From Akebia trifoliata (lineage: Eukaryota; Streptophyta; Magnoliopsida; Ranunculales; Lardizabalaceae), in assembly GCA_017979445.1 (NCBI GenBank), contig CM030718.1:22811021-22875020 (forward strand): DNA of 64,000 nucleotides. The letters run 5' to 3'. Position 1 is the first letter of the stretch; each line of letters starts with the position of its first letter. A model generated the notes under the pieces. The model had not been told where the DNA came from and made no database searches. It saw only the letters and a list, made by a program, of their open reading frames with translations. The translations under genes and the position numbers were made by a program. Positions 55,413 through 64,000 of the stretch are shown here, piece after piece.

Positions 55413-55648
55413 AGGGTGGAGGCAGGATTTTCTTTTAGTGGGGGCAAACTTGTACTTCATTGGAGGGTGAGGGGGCAAAAATTGGAGGAAGATGAGGGAG
55501 TGGGGGCAACAAGGTCAAATGGGGAATGTTAGTAGTTCAAAATATAGGGGTATCTCAAATTTAAGCATAAATTCAAGGGTATCTGAAATGTTCAAAAAGT
55601 TGAGCGGGGGCAATTGCACCCAATGTCTCTTTACTTGCTCCGCCCTTG
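55413..55648. repeat. Family C element, 236 bp
   Basis: The left end AGGGTGGAGGCAGGATTTTC and TTAGTGGGGGCAAAC, with the right end GGGGGCAATTGCACCCAATG and GCTCCGCCCTTG. The flanks ATTCCACGT and ATCCCACTT match at 7 of 9. Confidence 0.75.
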
Positions 55649-56154
55649 ATCCCACTTACCTAAATTCAAGTTGATTAGTTTTCAAAACTACAAAAATATT
55701 CTCTCTTTTTTCACTGCATAATCTTTAATTTTAGACTAATAATTTTTTAACTCGAAAATTTTCAAGTTAGTTATGTAATCGTGAGATTTATAGTGGAATA
55801 ACTTTCCGAGTTCGTGGACGTATGCATATTTGTTAAACCACGTAAAAATCATTGTGTTCTTTTCTCTTTCATATTTTTCCAATTATTTTGTGAGTTGAAT
55901 AACAACACTGTGATCAAGGTCAATTTATCACAAAATCGACCTCTACAATTATTGAGCGGGATTGTTGTATATTTCATAAGTAGTAATGTTATATTTTTTT
56001 CTAATTTTAATTGTTGATCGGGTCAACCAAACCTTGGATTATTCTTAATAATAATATTTTAAGTAGCAACAAAAAATAAATATGTTGTATTTAAACAATT
56101 AGAAATTTTTACAGCAAATAGTTATGTTATTAACTTAATGCAAAATATAATTAC

Positions 56155-56336
56155 GAGTCGTGCTAGAGTGATATCAAGATTGACTCATTTTGCACTTTTT
56201 CTTACGTGGAGGTGCACACAGAACCATTGATGCTTTTCATTTGTATCTTGATGAAAAGTATTTATGGTTTGTACACGCTACCATATCAATGAAGTGCAAA
56301 ATGAGGTTAATCTTTGAGGTCACTTCAGCATTATTC
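56155..56336. repeat. Family A foldback MITE (copy A16)
   Basis: GAGTCGTGCTAGAGTGATAT on the left and GAGGTCACTTCAGCATTATTC on the right, 182 bp, with arms TGACTCATTTTGCACTTTTT / GAAGTGCAAAATGAGGTTA. It is in reverse orientation relative to A15. No target duplication is evident. Confidence 0.85.
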
Positions 56337-56656
56337 ATTAATATTAATTTTCATTAGCTCTATGTAAAATTGAACATTATAAATATTTATTTATGAATTT
56401 TCAATCACCAATTTTTTTAAATGTATTATTATTTTATGTTCAAAATTACTTCTAAATGCTCCAATCTTTTTGAATGCCAATAACTACAAAATAGATAAAA
56501 GAGAAGGGGGAAAGGGAAGATAAAAAAAAATGTGATCAATACATAATTTAAAAGGCATAAAAGATAGGAAATTTAATATGTGAGGCTTATTCATTGGCCA
56601 AAAGATGTATGCCTCACACTAAAGTGTATGTTTTCTGATTTGAGGTGCACCTTTAA

Positions 56657-57026
56657 CAGGGGTAGAGCCAGGATTTTCTTGTAGTGGGGGCAAACTATGG
56701 TTAGTTGTATAGTTGAAGAACTTGAAGATGAATGGTTTTAAGGAGAAATTCAGAGATTTTTTGTTAGAAGTTAAAGAAAATGATATTTAGGTCACTTCCA
56801 ATTAGTATATGAGAAGGCCAGACCAATAGGCAATGTCATCAACAAAAAAAAAAAAAAATTAAAGAGAGGGGGTGGAATTGGAGGGAGTTGAGGGTGTGGG
56901 GGCAAATGTCGAGAGAGATGAAAAGGTAGGGACAAATGGGGCATGTAATTAGTTGAAAATATAGGGGTGTCTCAAAGTTCTGTGGGGGCAATTGCCCCCA
57001 CCAGCTCCTTACTAGCTCTGCCCCTG
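56657..57026. repeat. Family C element, 370 bp
   Basis: CAGGGGTAGAGCCAGGATTT and TAGTGGGGGCAAAC at the left; GGGGGCAATTGCCCCCACC and AGCTCTGCCCCTG at the right. A perfect GGGGGCAATTGCCCCC palindrome sits near the right end. It serves as the uninterrupted reference for the nested copy at 57931. Confidence 0.85.
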
Positions 57027-57921
57027 CCTCTTATTTGTTTTTATGTTTTTTTTTTTTTTAAACATGGTACCCCTGTTGGTAGAGGACAAGGACCTGATCC
57101 ATAGGACAGGCCCAACCCAAATTTCCTAGCCATACCCGACATGACTAATCCATAACTACATGCACCGACCTACACAACACATATGGCATTTTAATCAATA
57201 AATGATCCTCAATTTCGAACTCACAACGTACAATAGCAAACATGGTATCCTCGTTATTTTTATGTTTCTTCCTTGCATGGTTGGGATGTTTTTAATGAGT
57301 TTCACCTTGACACTCTCTTTGAGACATAAGCCTTACATGCCTAGCACAACATTATTGTTTTCAATCTATCATCTTCAATGCCTTTCCCAAAAAAATCCTT
57401 GAGTTTTCTTCTTAAAAAAATTTATCATCTTAAACTTTTTCAAGAAATTCTATTTCATTATTGAGATTTAAAGGTTTAAGGAGATTGTGGTAGAAGACTA
57501 ATTTAAAACATTTTACAACAGGTTGAAAATCAATGGACTTTTTTTTTATAAAAATAAATGGGTTTGTTTTGTCATGGAATTGTAATCTTGAGAGTTGTAC
57601 TTCTGAAGTTCAACTCAAAAAAAAATGACACTAGAATTAATTTCAAATCTAATGTTTGGTTGCCTGTGAGAATTCACCATAAAGTTGAAGAGACCTTCAA
57701 ATCCATTACTTGGCAAATTCATGAGCTATTAGTATGGTTTTCTAATAATTATATGGCGAGTTAAAAATGTTTGGCAAAAGTTGGGCTCAAATTTCTATCA
57801 ATACATCCATATAAAGTGAACTTTTTACCCTCACTTAGTAAGAAGTGATAACTCTCATCTTATGAAAATGGGTGTATATACATCATTTCCTATTAGTTAC
57901 TCATATTTGATTGTAGTTAAG
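57027..57921. other. Intergenic, nothing recognised
   Basis: AT-rich DNA with CCATACCCGACATGAC and CAACCCAAATTTCCTAG near 57110-57150, perhaps an eroded retroelement border. No gene is visible. Confidence 0.35.
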
Positions 57922-58794
57922 ATGTATGTCCAAGGGGGAGGGGGGGAATTGCCCCCATAGACTTTGAGACAGTCTTGTATTTTCAACTAAATACATGCCT
58001 CATTTGCCCCCACTCATTCATCTCTTTCCTTATATGCTCCCACCCTATCACCTCCTTCCAATTTTTTCCTCCAACCCCCTTACAGTTTTTGAAGATGACA
58101 TTGTCTCTTGATTGGATCTTCTCGTATGGACTAATTGAAAAATACCTAAATATTTTCTTCAACTTCTAACTAAAGATATTTGAAATTCTCCCTAAAATTA
58201 TTCATATTCAAGCTTTTGAACTGTATCATTTATGAACACGAGAATTTCGTTTTTCGAATATTTTAACCACTTTTGGGGGTTTTGGAGTCACCACCATTCA
58301 TATTGGAAATGGGTATGAATGGTCACCCGGGTAGTATTTTTTGAAAAATCATATTTTTTGACATTTAGTGACTTTTGTACAAATAAGTTTTATCAGTCCA
58401 ACTTTGGATCTAGGTAAGGGGGTCCATATCATGGAGTAGGGAAGGTGTTAGGCATCTTACTCCATCTATCGTTGGTGGTAACTTTGGGTTCGATCGATAT
58501 TTGAAAATAAAAATAAAATGAAAGGAATTAGAAAATCTGATATGTGCCCTCAAGTATAAGGGATTTTAATGTTGATTCAAACCATTGAGGGTCCTTATTA
58601 AAAAAAGGGCCCTTCAATGAGTCAAACCATTGTGTTGTATGCAAAGGTGTAGAGAAATGGGATAAGTAGAAAAGTGAGAGTTGGAAGGGAGAGAAGTGGG
58701 GGTGTTCTTTTGTCCAAAACCCACCTTGTTTTTCTTGACCTTCTTTGACTTTCCTTGATGAGTCCTTTTTGACTTTCATTAACTTACTTGAGAG

Positions 58795-59998
58795 GAAGAT
58801 GTTGTTTGTTAAACTGAAAAAAAATAAGTGTTAAATATCATTAAACTCTGAAACTTATAAGCACTGAATTTAAGTGTTGAAAAAGTTGTTTGTTTAGATG
58901 CTGAATCATATTTATTACACATTGCTCAAACTTGTAAATTGTCTTTGTTACCCTTACAATCATATTATACATTATTTACATGTTTCGAATGCCTATTTCT
59001 TATTAAACATAATAAAATATATTATTTCTTATAAAATTAAAATACAATTCATTTTTAAATAATAAATAATACTCAAATCTTCAATTTATAAATAATAATT
59101 TCTATTATAAAAGCCGACAAATTTCAAATTAAAATAATGTCATACAAATCACCAAAATTTGAAATTAACATTAAAAGAACTTAATTTTGGATGAATAATT
59201 TTTTATGGAAATGAAGGATATGTAATTATAAAAGCACCCTATGAATTAATAAGGGCAACCCACACCATAGTCAATATTTTTTATTTTAAAATTTTTGGAA
59301 TGATCAAATTTTTAGTGAGGATGGTCTATATGGTTTGGAAATCATCCTCACCAAAAATCAATCCATTTTGAAACTTCTAACCCATAAAAAATAGTTTTTT
59401 TTTAAAGGACGATTTGCGGTTCTTAAACTTGTTTTGATAGGGTTAGAAGTTTCAGGATGGGCTAATTTTTGGTGAGGACAATCTCCTCATTGTAATGATC
59501 ATCCTCATCAAAAATCAACTTATTCCAAAACTTTTAACCCATATAAGACAAAATAATTTAGCCATGGTGTGGGTTTATTAATTTGTGGGGTGCTTATATA
59601 CTAATGAGGAGATCATCCTCACCAAAAATCAACTCATTCCAAAATTTTTAACCCATTTAAGACAAAATAATTTAGCCATGGTGTGGGTTTATTAATTTGT
59701 GGGGTGCTTATATACTTATCCATGGGATATAAAAGGTAATATCCTTTTAATTATAAGGGCATACTTGTCCGTACTCAAAAAAACGAAATACATTCTTATC
59801 CGTGTCGAAAAAAGCGAAGTGCTTATCGCTTCAACACTTTTTTTCAGCATCAAAATAGTACTGAATTTTTTTCACTTATTTTCAGCAATAAGCGCTGAAA
59901 ATATAGAGTAAACAAACATGCTATTTTGACAAAAAGTGCTGAATTTAATTTTTTTCAGCAATAAGCACTGAAAAATAATGCAAATAAACACTATAGAA
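58795..59998. mobile_element. hAT-like element nested in the LTR
   Basis: The left side has GTTGTTTGTTAAACTGAAAA and GCACTGAATTTAAGTGTTG; the right side has TTTCAGCAATAAGCACTGAA and GCAAATAAACACT in inverse orientation. CTTGAGAG (58787-58794) and GTTGAGAG (59999-60006) form a 7-of-8 duplication. Ends of the GTGTTTGTTT type and 8-bp duplications fit hAT. The exact terminal bases are uncertain. Confidence 0.65.
59231..59717. repeat. Family B hairpin MITE (copy B6), innermost layer, with duplicated right arm
   Basis: The left arm AAGCACCCTATGAATTAATA and CCCACACCATAG pair with ATGGTGTGGGTTTATTAATT and GGGGTGCTT. The central hairpins carry GGTGAGGA.GATCT cores. The right arm (about 59495-59600) is repeated at 59604-59713, so the element has two right ends. 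Confidence 0.75.
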
Positions 59999-61200
59999 GT
60001 TGAGAGTTGAAAGTAGTGAGGTGAATTGAGAGTAAAGAATTAAGTATTAAGTATTTTAGAGAGAGTGATTTCTTTTTTAGTTTTTTGGTGATTAGACATT
60101 AGGTTGTGAGTTGAGAATAAATGAAGGTTTTATAAGATTTGGGAGTTATTTTTAGGGGTAGAGTTGGGTGAAATGATGAGGAATGATAGAATGGTGTGGG
60201 CTTTAAACGAGGGGTGTGGGCAAATTGAAGAGGATTGAAGAGTATTTGTGTAAGGGTGTTAAGTGGGTTATTTACAACCCAAATGGGTGGGATATTTCAA
60301 CCCATTTGGGTTGAATATTAGGTGAATGAGAATGAGTGGTGAGAATGGGGGTGTGAAAGTGTTAGATTGGTTGGGTGTTTTGTGAGGTAAATGGGAGTGG
60401 TATTGGATTTGAGATAATGGAGGTGTAAGAGAGTGATTGATTAGATTTTGGAAGGGTGAGGGGGATGATGTCATGTGTCAAAATGGGTGAAGATTAAGGG
60501 TTTAGATGAGTTGATTGGAGATGATGAGTGTTTGATTTGAGAGAAGAAATGTGAGTTTAAATTGTAAATGTGAGTTTTATAAGGAATGATGATGATAGAT
60601 TAGGGGGAAGTATGAGTTAGATGTGTGAGTAGATAGATTTTTTATAAAAAGGTAATTGGTTAATGTGGATAGATGATATTTAGAGAAAATGTGATGGGAT
60701 AGGTAAGAGATGAGGGAGGTGAGTAGGGGTGGTGACATGTGTCTCACCTTGATGATCATGTTAATGGGTTGTGATGTTGGGCTAGGTTGGGTTGAGTTGG
60801 GCTTGGGTAATGGATTGAGTATGTATAGTGTTGGGTTAAAGAATGATTGGGCTTTAATATAGTGATGGATATGGGTAATTTGAATGGGCCTAGGTGATGG
60901 ATTTAGGTTGAGTTGGGTTGAGTAGTATAGAATAAGGATGGGTTTGGGCTTATATTGGGTTGAATTTAGGAGTGTAGAAGGGTGGTTAGGAGTTTGGGTC
61001 TATGGCCCACGTGAGTAGGCTTGGGCCATTTATTGAAAGAGAAAGAGGATTTTTAGAGTTATGGGCTTTGAGGGCCCAATCCGATTTTTATTATTTTTAG
61101 TCATTTTGCGTCGAAGGCCTGGTCAAATTTGGGTGTCTACAACATTAATTATAGTTTGCCCTCACTACAATAAAATCCTGGCTCCACCCCTATGTATGTC

Positions 61201-61999
61201 ATTTGTTAGGAAACAAAGAATAATCTAAATTTTCACCAAAATATGGAGGGTATGTCTAAATTACAAAATTAATTTACAAACAATTTTATGTCACTTTTAA
61301 GTATAGTTTAAATTTCTAGAAAGGTTGAAAGAAAAATATCTTTGAAAGGCCCAACAAAATAATATTTGAAAAAGTGAGTTGTGGTTGCCAAAGTCCTACA
61401 AATATTATTTGGTACTTCGTCAACAAATATTCAATTATTACTTTTCAACATGTGTAGCTTTTAACATTTTGCAATGATGGGTATTCTAGTTGCATTAGAT
61501 AAAGTTTCTTGGTCTGATAAAATTTAATTTTGACCATGAAAACGTCAAAAAATTCAAAGAAGTAGACTTTGATGTACCATCATTTAACACATTATCCATC
61601 AAATATACATATTATTTTCCTTATATGTCCTTGAGAAGAAAAGAAAAAAAAAATTTACTTAATACATCCTAATATAGAGTTTTCTTGAAAATGTCCTTTA
61701 AATTTTTGGCTACTAATTAGGTATTTATTGGTTATATCCTACTTTACATGGCATGTGAAAATACGTGATGTATAACTATTGTTTTCAATATTTGCAAGGT
61801 TGCCCCTCTGTTGCAATCTAGTTATATCCTCAACTTGTTGCCTTGACAAAATTTTTTTTTTTTTTGAAAGATCATCTGAGGTAATGTAGACCCAAACCTG
61901 TTACAACCTTAGATAACAAGCACTATAACAATCTTGATTTAAGATTAGGAGCAAATTTGGAGATAATGATGAAATATCTAACACAAAACAACCTAAAGA
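61201..61999. other. Intergenic, nothing recognised
   Basis: AT-rich DNA with a T-run at 61851-61865. No gene is visible. Confidence 0.4.
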
Positions 62000-62074
62000 A
62001 TCTTGAAACGAAGCTAGGTTGTCTGCAACCTTGTTGGTCTTTCTGAAGATATGGATGAAAGTTATCAAGTTTAG

Positions 62075-62830
62075 AAAATAAATAAGATCAATCTAACACG
62101 TTAATATCATTCAGCGATTCGAGTAGCTCAAAGAAAGCATACCATATCCAAGCCACGACTTTCAAAATTAATGTCGATTCATGGATGTGACTAGTATACA
62201 TCCGTTGCCATGACGTCGAATAGTTCTTCCACTTCTAATGCATACAATTTATACTTCCCAGCATCCTAGGAAAATCAGGTTTCTCATCAATTGCTAATAA
62301 TCAGGTGATGTCATTTGTGTTTGGTGATCTCATGTACTCGTCACCAAACATTACATCAATAACTTTCACAAATCTTCACAAACTTTCTTTGACGGTGCTT
62401 TCTCCAAACTACACGTACTCATCCATAAAATCTGCCAAAGCTCCATAAACAAGTATCCTGAATACGACTGTTATCTTTTAAAGGGAAGATAGGCTGATAA
62501 CTCCAAGGGTGTCACTTCTTTGGATAAAATATGGATGGTTAGCTTCCACCACATTTTTAAATCAGCAAAAAGAAAGATGATGCATTCGAAACCTCCTCCG
62601 AAATAGATGGTCATTGTATACATGATCTTTACTAAAGTAATCACGATATAGTCTTTCATAGCCTTGGATTTTGTTATGGTGAATGGTAATGTGGTCGGGA
62701 ATGGAATCACGATGACGTTGTTCACATTCGACTATTTCTCTTCTATGAGTAGTCTTGCTATCATCTCTACATGGTCATCCTCAAATTCATCATGAAGGAT
62801 AAATCTTAAAATGTCTGGAAAACGAGACAT
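62075..62830 (-). pseudogene. PIF/Harbinger transposase (HARBI1/ALP1-like), decayed
   Basis: Minus-strand frames, in order and with breaks: MSRFPDILRFILHDEFEDDH with ARLLIEEK; then RHRDSIPDHITIHHNKIQGY, ERLYRDYFSKDHVYNDHLFR, RRFRMHHL; NVVEANHPYFIQRSDTLGVI; then DEYV.FGESTVKESL.RFVK, FGDEYMRSPNTNDIT, KPDFPRMLGSINCMHWKWKN and FELLESLNDIN. These follow the layout of plant ALP1-like nucleases, including the LGS.DC.HW.WKN stretch of the DDE core and the G..ND.N motif. At least three in-frame stops and two frameshifts kill it. The 84-aa frame at 62471-62725 is an out-of-frame reading of it. C-terminal parts beyond 62075 are lost or unrecognisable. Confidence 0.8.
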
Positions 62831-63754
62831 CAAAATGATGTTTAAAGAGAAAATGAAGTTGAAATAAAAAAATAAAAATGTAGTAGAGTTGAGTGAAAAT
62901 GAGAGAGAAGATGTAGTAGAACTTAGTGAACATGAGAGAGAAAATGATTATATTTATAGATGATTTCAAATTTTAGAGAGCGGGATTTTGAATTTAAATT
63001 TGAATCTTGTTGATCTTAGGATTTTGAAGTTTGAATCTTGTCGGTTGATAGTTGGATTTTGAATATGAAATTTGAATCTTGTTGGTTGAGAGCGGAATTT
63101 TAAATTTGAATTATGAATTTTGTTGGCTGAGAGCGGGATTCGAAATTATATTCCAATTTTGTCATTTAGCGGAATTTAGAATTTAAAATTTAAATCGTCG
63201 GTTGAGAGCGAATTTTAAATTTTGAAATTTGTTTTGAAGAACACAATTTTAATTTTTATGATTTATTTGATCTTAGTAGAATTAAAAAATTAAAATATGA
63301 ATATAGAGAGCCGTATGCCTACTTGCATTAGAGTGGAAACCCCTTGGGCTCTCCACAATCAAATGCCTAGCCCATTTGCGTCCTTGAAATGCCTAGTTGC
63401 ATCGGAATTGCTCTAAGGCCCTAACCTCTCTTGGTTGGGCCCGGCAGTGTTATTGGGCCAACAGCTCAATTGGCACCCCTAAAAAAAAAAACATTCAATC
63501 TTAATTCGTTGAGTTACTAAGCCTCATCTACTGTCAATAAGACCCCGAGATGCGTAAAACAAGTCTTCGATTATTTGCAGATCGTATTTAAACCCTAAAC
63601 CCACGAGTGCGTAATTGCGTATCACACCCCAGGCGCACAATATTCTCCAAGAGGACCGTCCTCACCACCTCAAACTCTGAAACTGAAACTCTCTCTCTCT
63701 TTCTCTCTCTCAATCGAACAGATCCCAGCAATAAACCCTAGCAGAAACTCGAAG
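62831..63754. other. Intergenic and promoter of the gene at 63755
   Basis: 62950-63260 is rich in repeated TTTGAAT and GGTTGAGAGCGG words (about six imperfect units). CATCGGAATTGCTC followed by TAA at 63399-63415 looks like a Harbinger MITE end. 63685-63714 is a CT-rich leader, typical of a plant 5' UTR. Confidence 0.45.
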
Positions 63755-63926
63755 ATGAGCCTTCTAAGAAACCTAATCAGATCGAACGCTTTGTTCCGTA
63801 TCAATCCAAATCAAAATCTCCCGATTCTTCTTCGCGAATCACCAAAAAACTTCTCAACTGGAACCGAAGAGCAGCGACAGCAACAAGATTCATCTGTTGA
63901 TCCCTTTCTTAATCCCCCAAACAGAG
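63755..63926 (+). CDS. First exon of a probable mitochondrial protein (partial)
   Basis: The ATG at 63755 follows a CT-rich leader and AAACCCTAGCAG. Exon 1 encodes 57 residues plus one base and ends at a CAGAG/GTATTT donor (63926/63927). The N-terminus MSLLRNLIRSNALFRINPNQ is rich in Arg, Leu and Ser with no acidic residue until later, and RESPKNFSTG looks like a matrix-protease site, so mitochondrial import is likely. A Gln-rich stretch (EEQRQQQ) and DPFLNPPNRG follow. The remainder lies beyond the window and I do not identify the product. The open frame continues a little into the intron (to 63970) by chance. Confidence 0.7.
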
Positions 63927-64000
63927 GTATTTCAAATCTAAACCTAGAGTTAGGGTTTATGGTTGTTTAATTTTCTGTCTGTTTCATTCAAATTTATTAA

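Larger units (their letters stand above)
58231..61141 (-). mobile_element. Long solo-LTR-like insertion, 2.9 kb as it stands
   Basis: On the minus strand it starts TGTAGACACCCAAATTTGA and ends CGTGTTCATA (TG..TA, where TG..CA is expected). TCATT (58226-58230) and ACATT (61142-61146) are the probable 5-bp duplications. The break point is fixed by aligning the flanks with the uninterrupted family C copy at 56657. No gag/pol is visible. The 60000-61000 part is related to 3005-4439. Without the 1.2-kb element nested in it, the LTR is about 1.7 kb. Confidence 0.75.
57931..61191. mobile_element. Family C element split by a long LTR, exact 9-bp TSD
   Basis: An exact duplication ATGTATGTC flanks it (57922-57930 and 61192-61200). 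The left part (57931-58230) aligns in reverse with the copy at 56657 (AATTGCCCCCATAGACTTTG, then TTGAAGATGACATTGTCTC), and the right remnant (61147-61191) is CTATAGTTTGCCC-like sequence ending CCTGGCTCCACCCCT. Removing the insertion gives an element of about 345 bp, close to the intact copy. Confidence 0.9.

Noticed and set aside
1..64000. CRISPR arrays, prophage, operons, rRNA
   Set aside because: None is seen. Repeats here are dispersed or tandem plant-type elements without spacer periodicity, and genes are spliced and singly arranged.

Overview
This is nuclear DNA from a flowering plant, almost certainly a eudicot. It is AT-rich, has spliced genes with GT..AG introns, several plant-specific gene families, and a dense layer of small, old transposable elements. 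No bacterial operon, phage, CRISPR array, rRNA or convincing tRNA gene is visible. I cannot name the species.

Genes from left to right: (1) 8885-9310 (-), an intronless basic protein of unknown function; (2) 20968-23067 (+), a complete intronless half-size ABCG transporter of 699 aa; (3) 29448-30074 (+), a plastid-targeted protein with a light-harvesting-like helix motif; (4) 36508-37293 (+), a four-exon cysteine-cluster (UPF0153/YkgJ-like) protein, probably with a spliced 3' UTR reaching about 41.8 kb; (5) 42811-43380 (+), a secreted single-FAS1-domain protein; (6) 45128-48154 (-), a four-exon type I membrane protein; (7) 49612-53703 (-), a three-exon ALS3/STAR2-type ABC permease subunit; (8) 63755 onward (+), the first exon of a probable mitochondrial protein cut by the window edge. 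These look like independent genes; there is no evidence that they form a pathway.

The rest is repeat-derived. Five groups recur: family A, foldback MITEs of about 180-230 bp with 9-bp target duplications (about 18 copies and fragments); family B, double-hairpin MITEs sitting beside (TA)n tracts; family C, 9-bp-TSD elements with GGGGCRGAGC-like ends; Tourist/Harbinger-like and hAT-like MITEs; and TRIM retroelements whose primer-binding site matches initiator tRNA-Met, all three inside introns. There are also tRNA-derived SINEs, a copia solo LTR, long solo-LTR-like blocks, LINE 3' ends, a copia pol fragment and a decayed Harbinger transposase.

The most informative regions are two nested insertions whose order can be read from target duplications: a SINE split by a copia solo LTR (11347-12107), and a four-layer nest (57922-61200). 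I found no convincing new enzymatic or defence system. The candidate new material is the repeat families and their insertion history.
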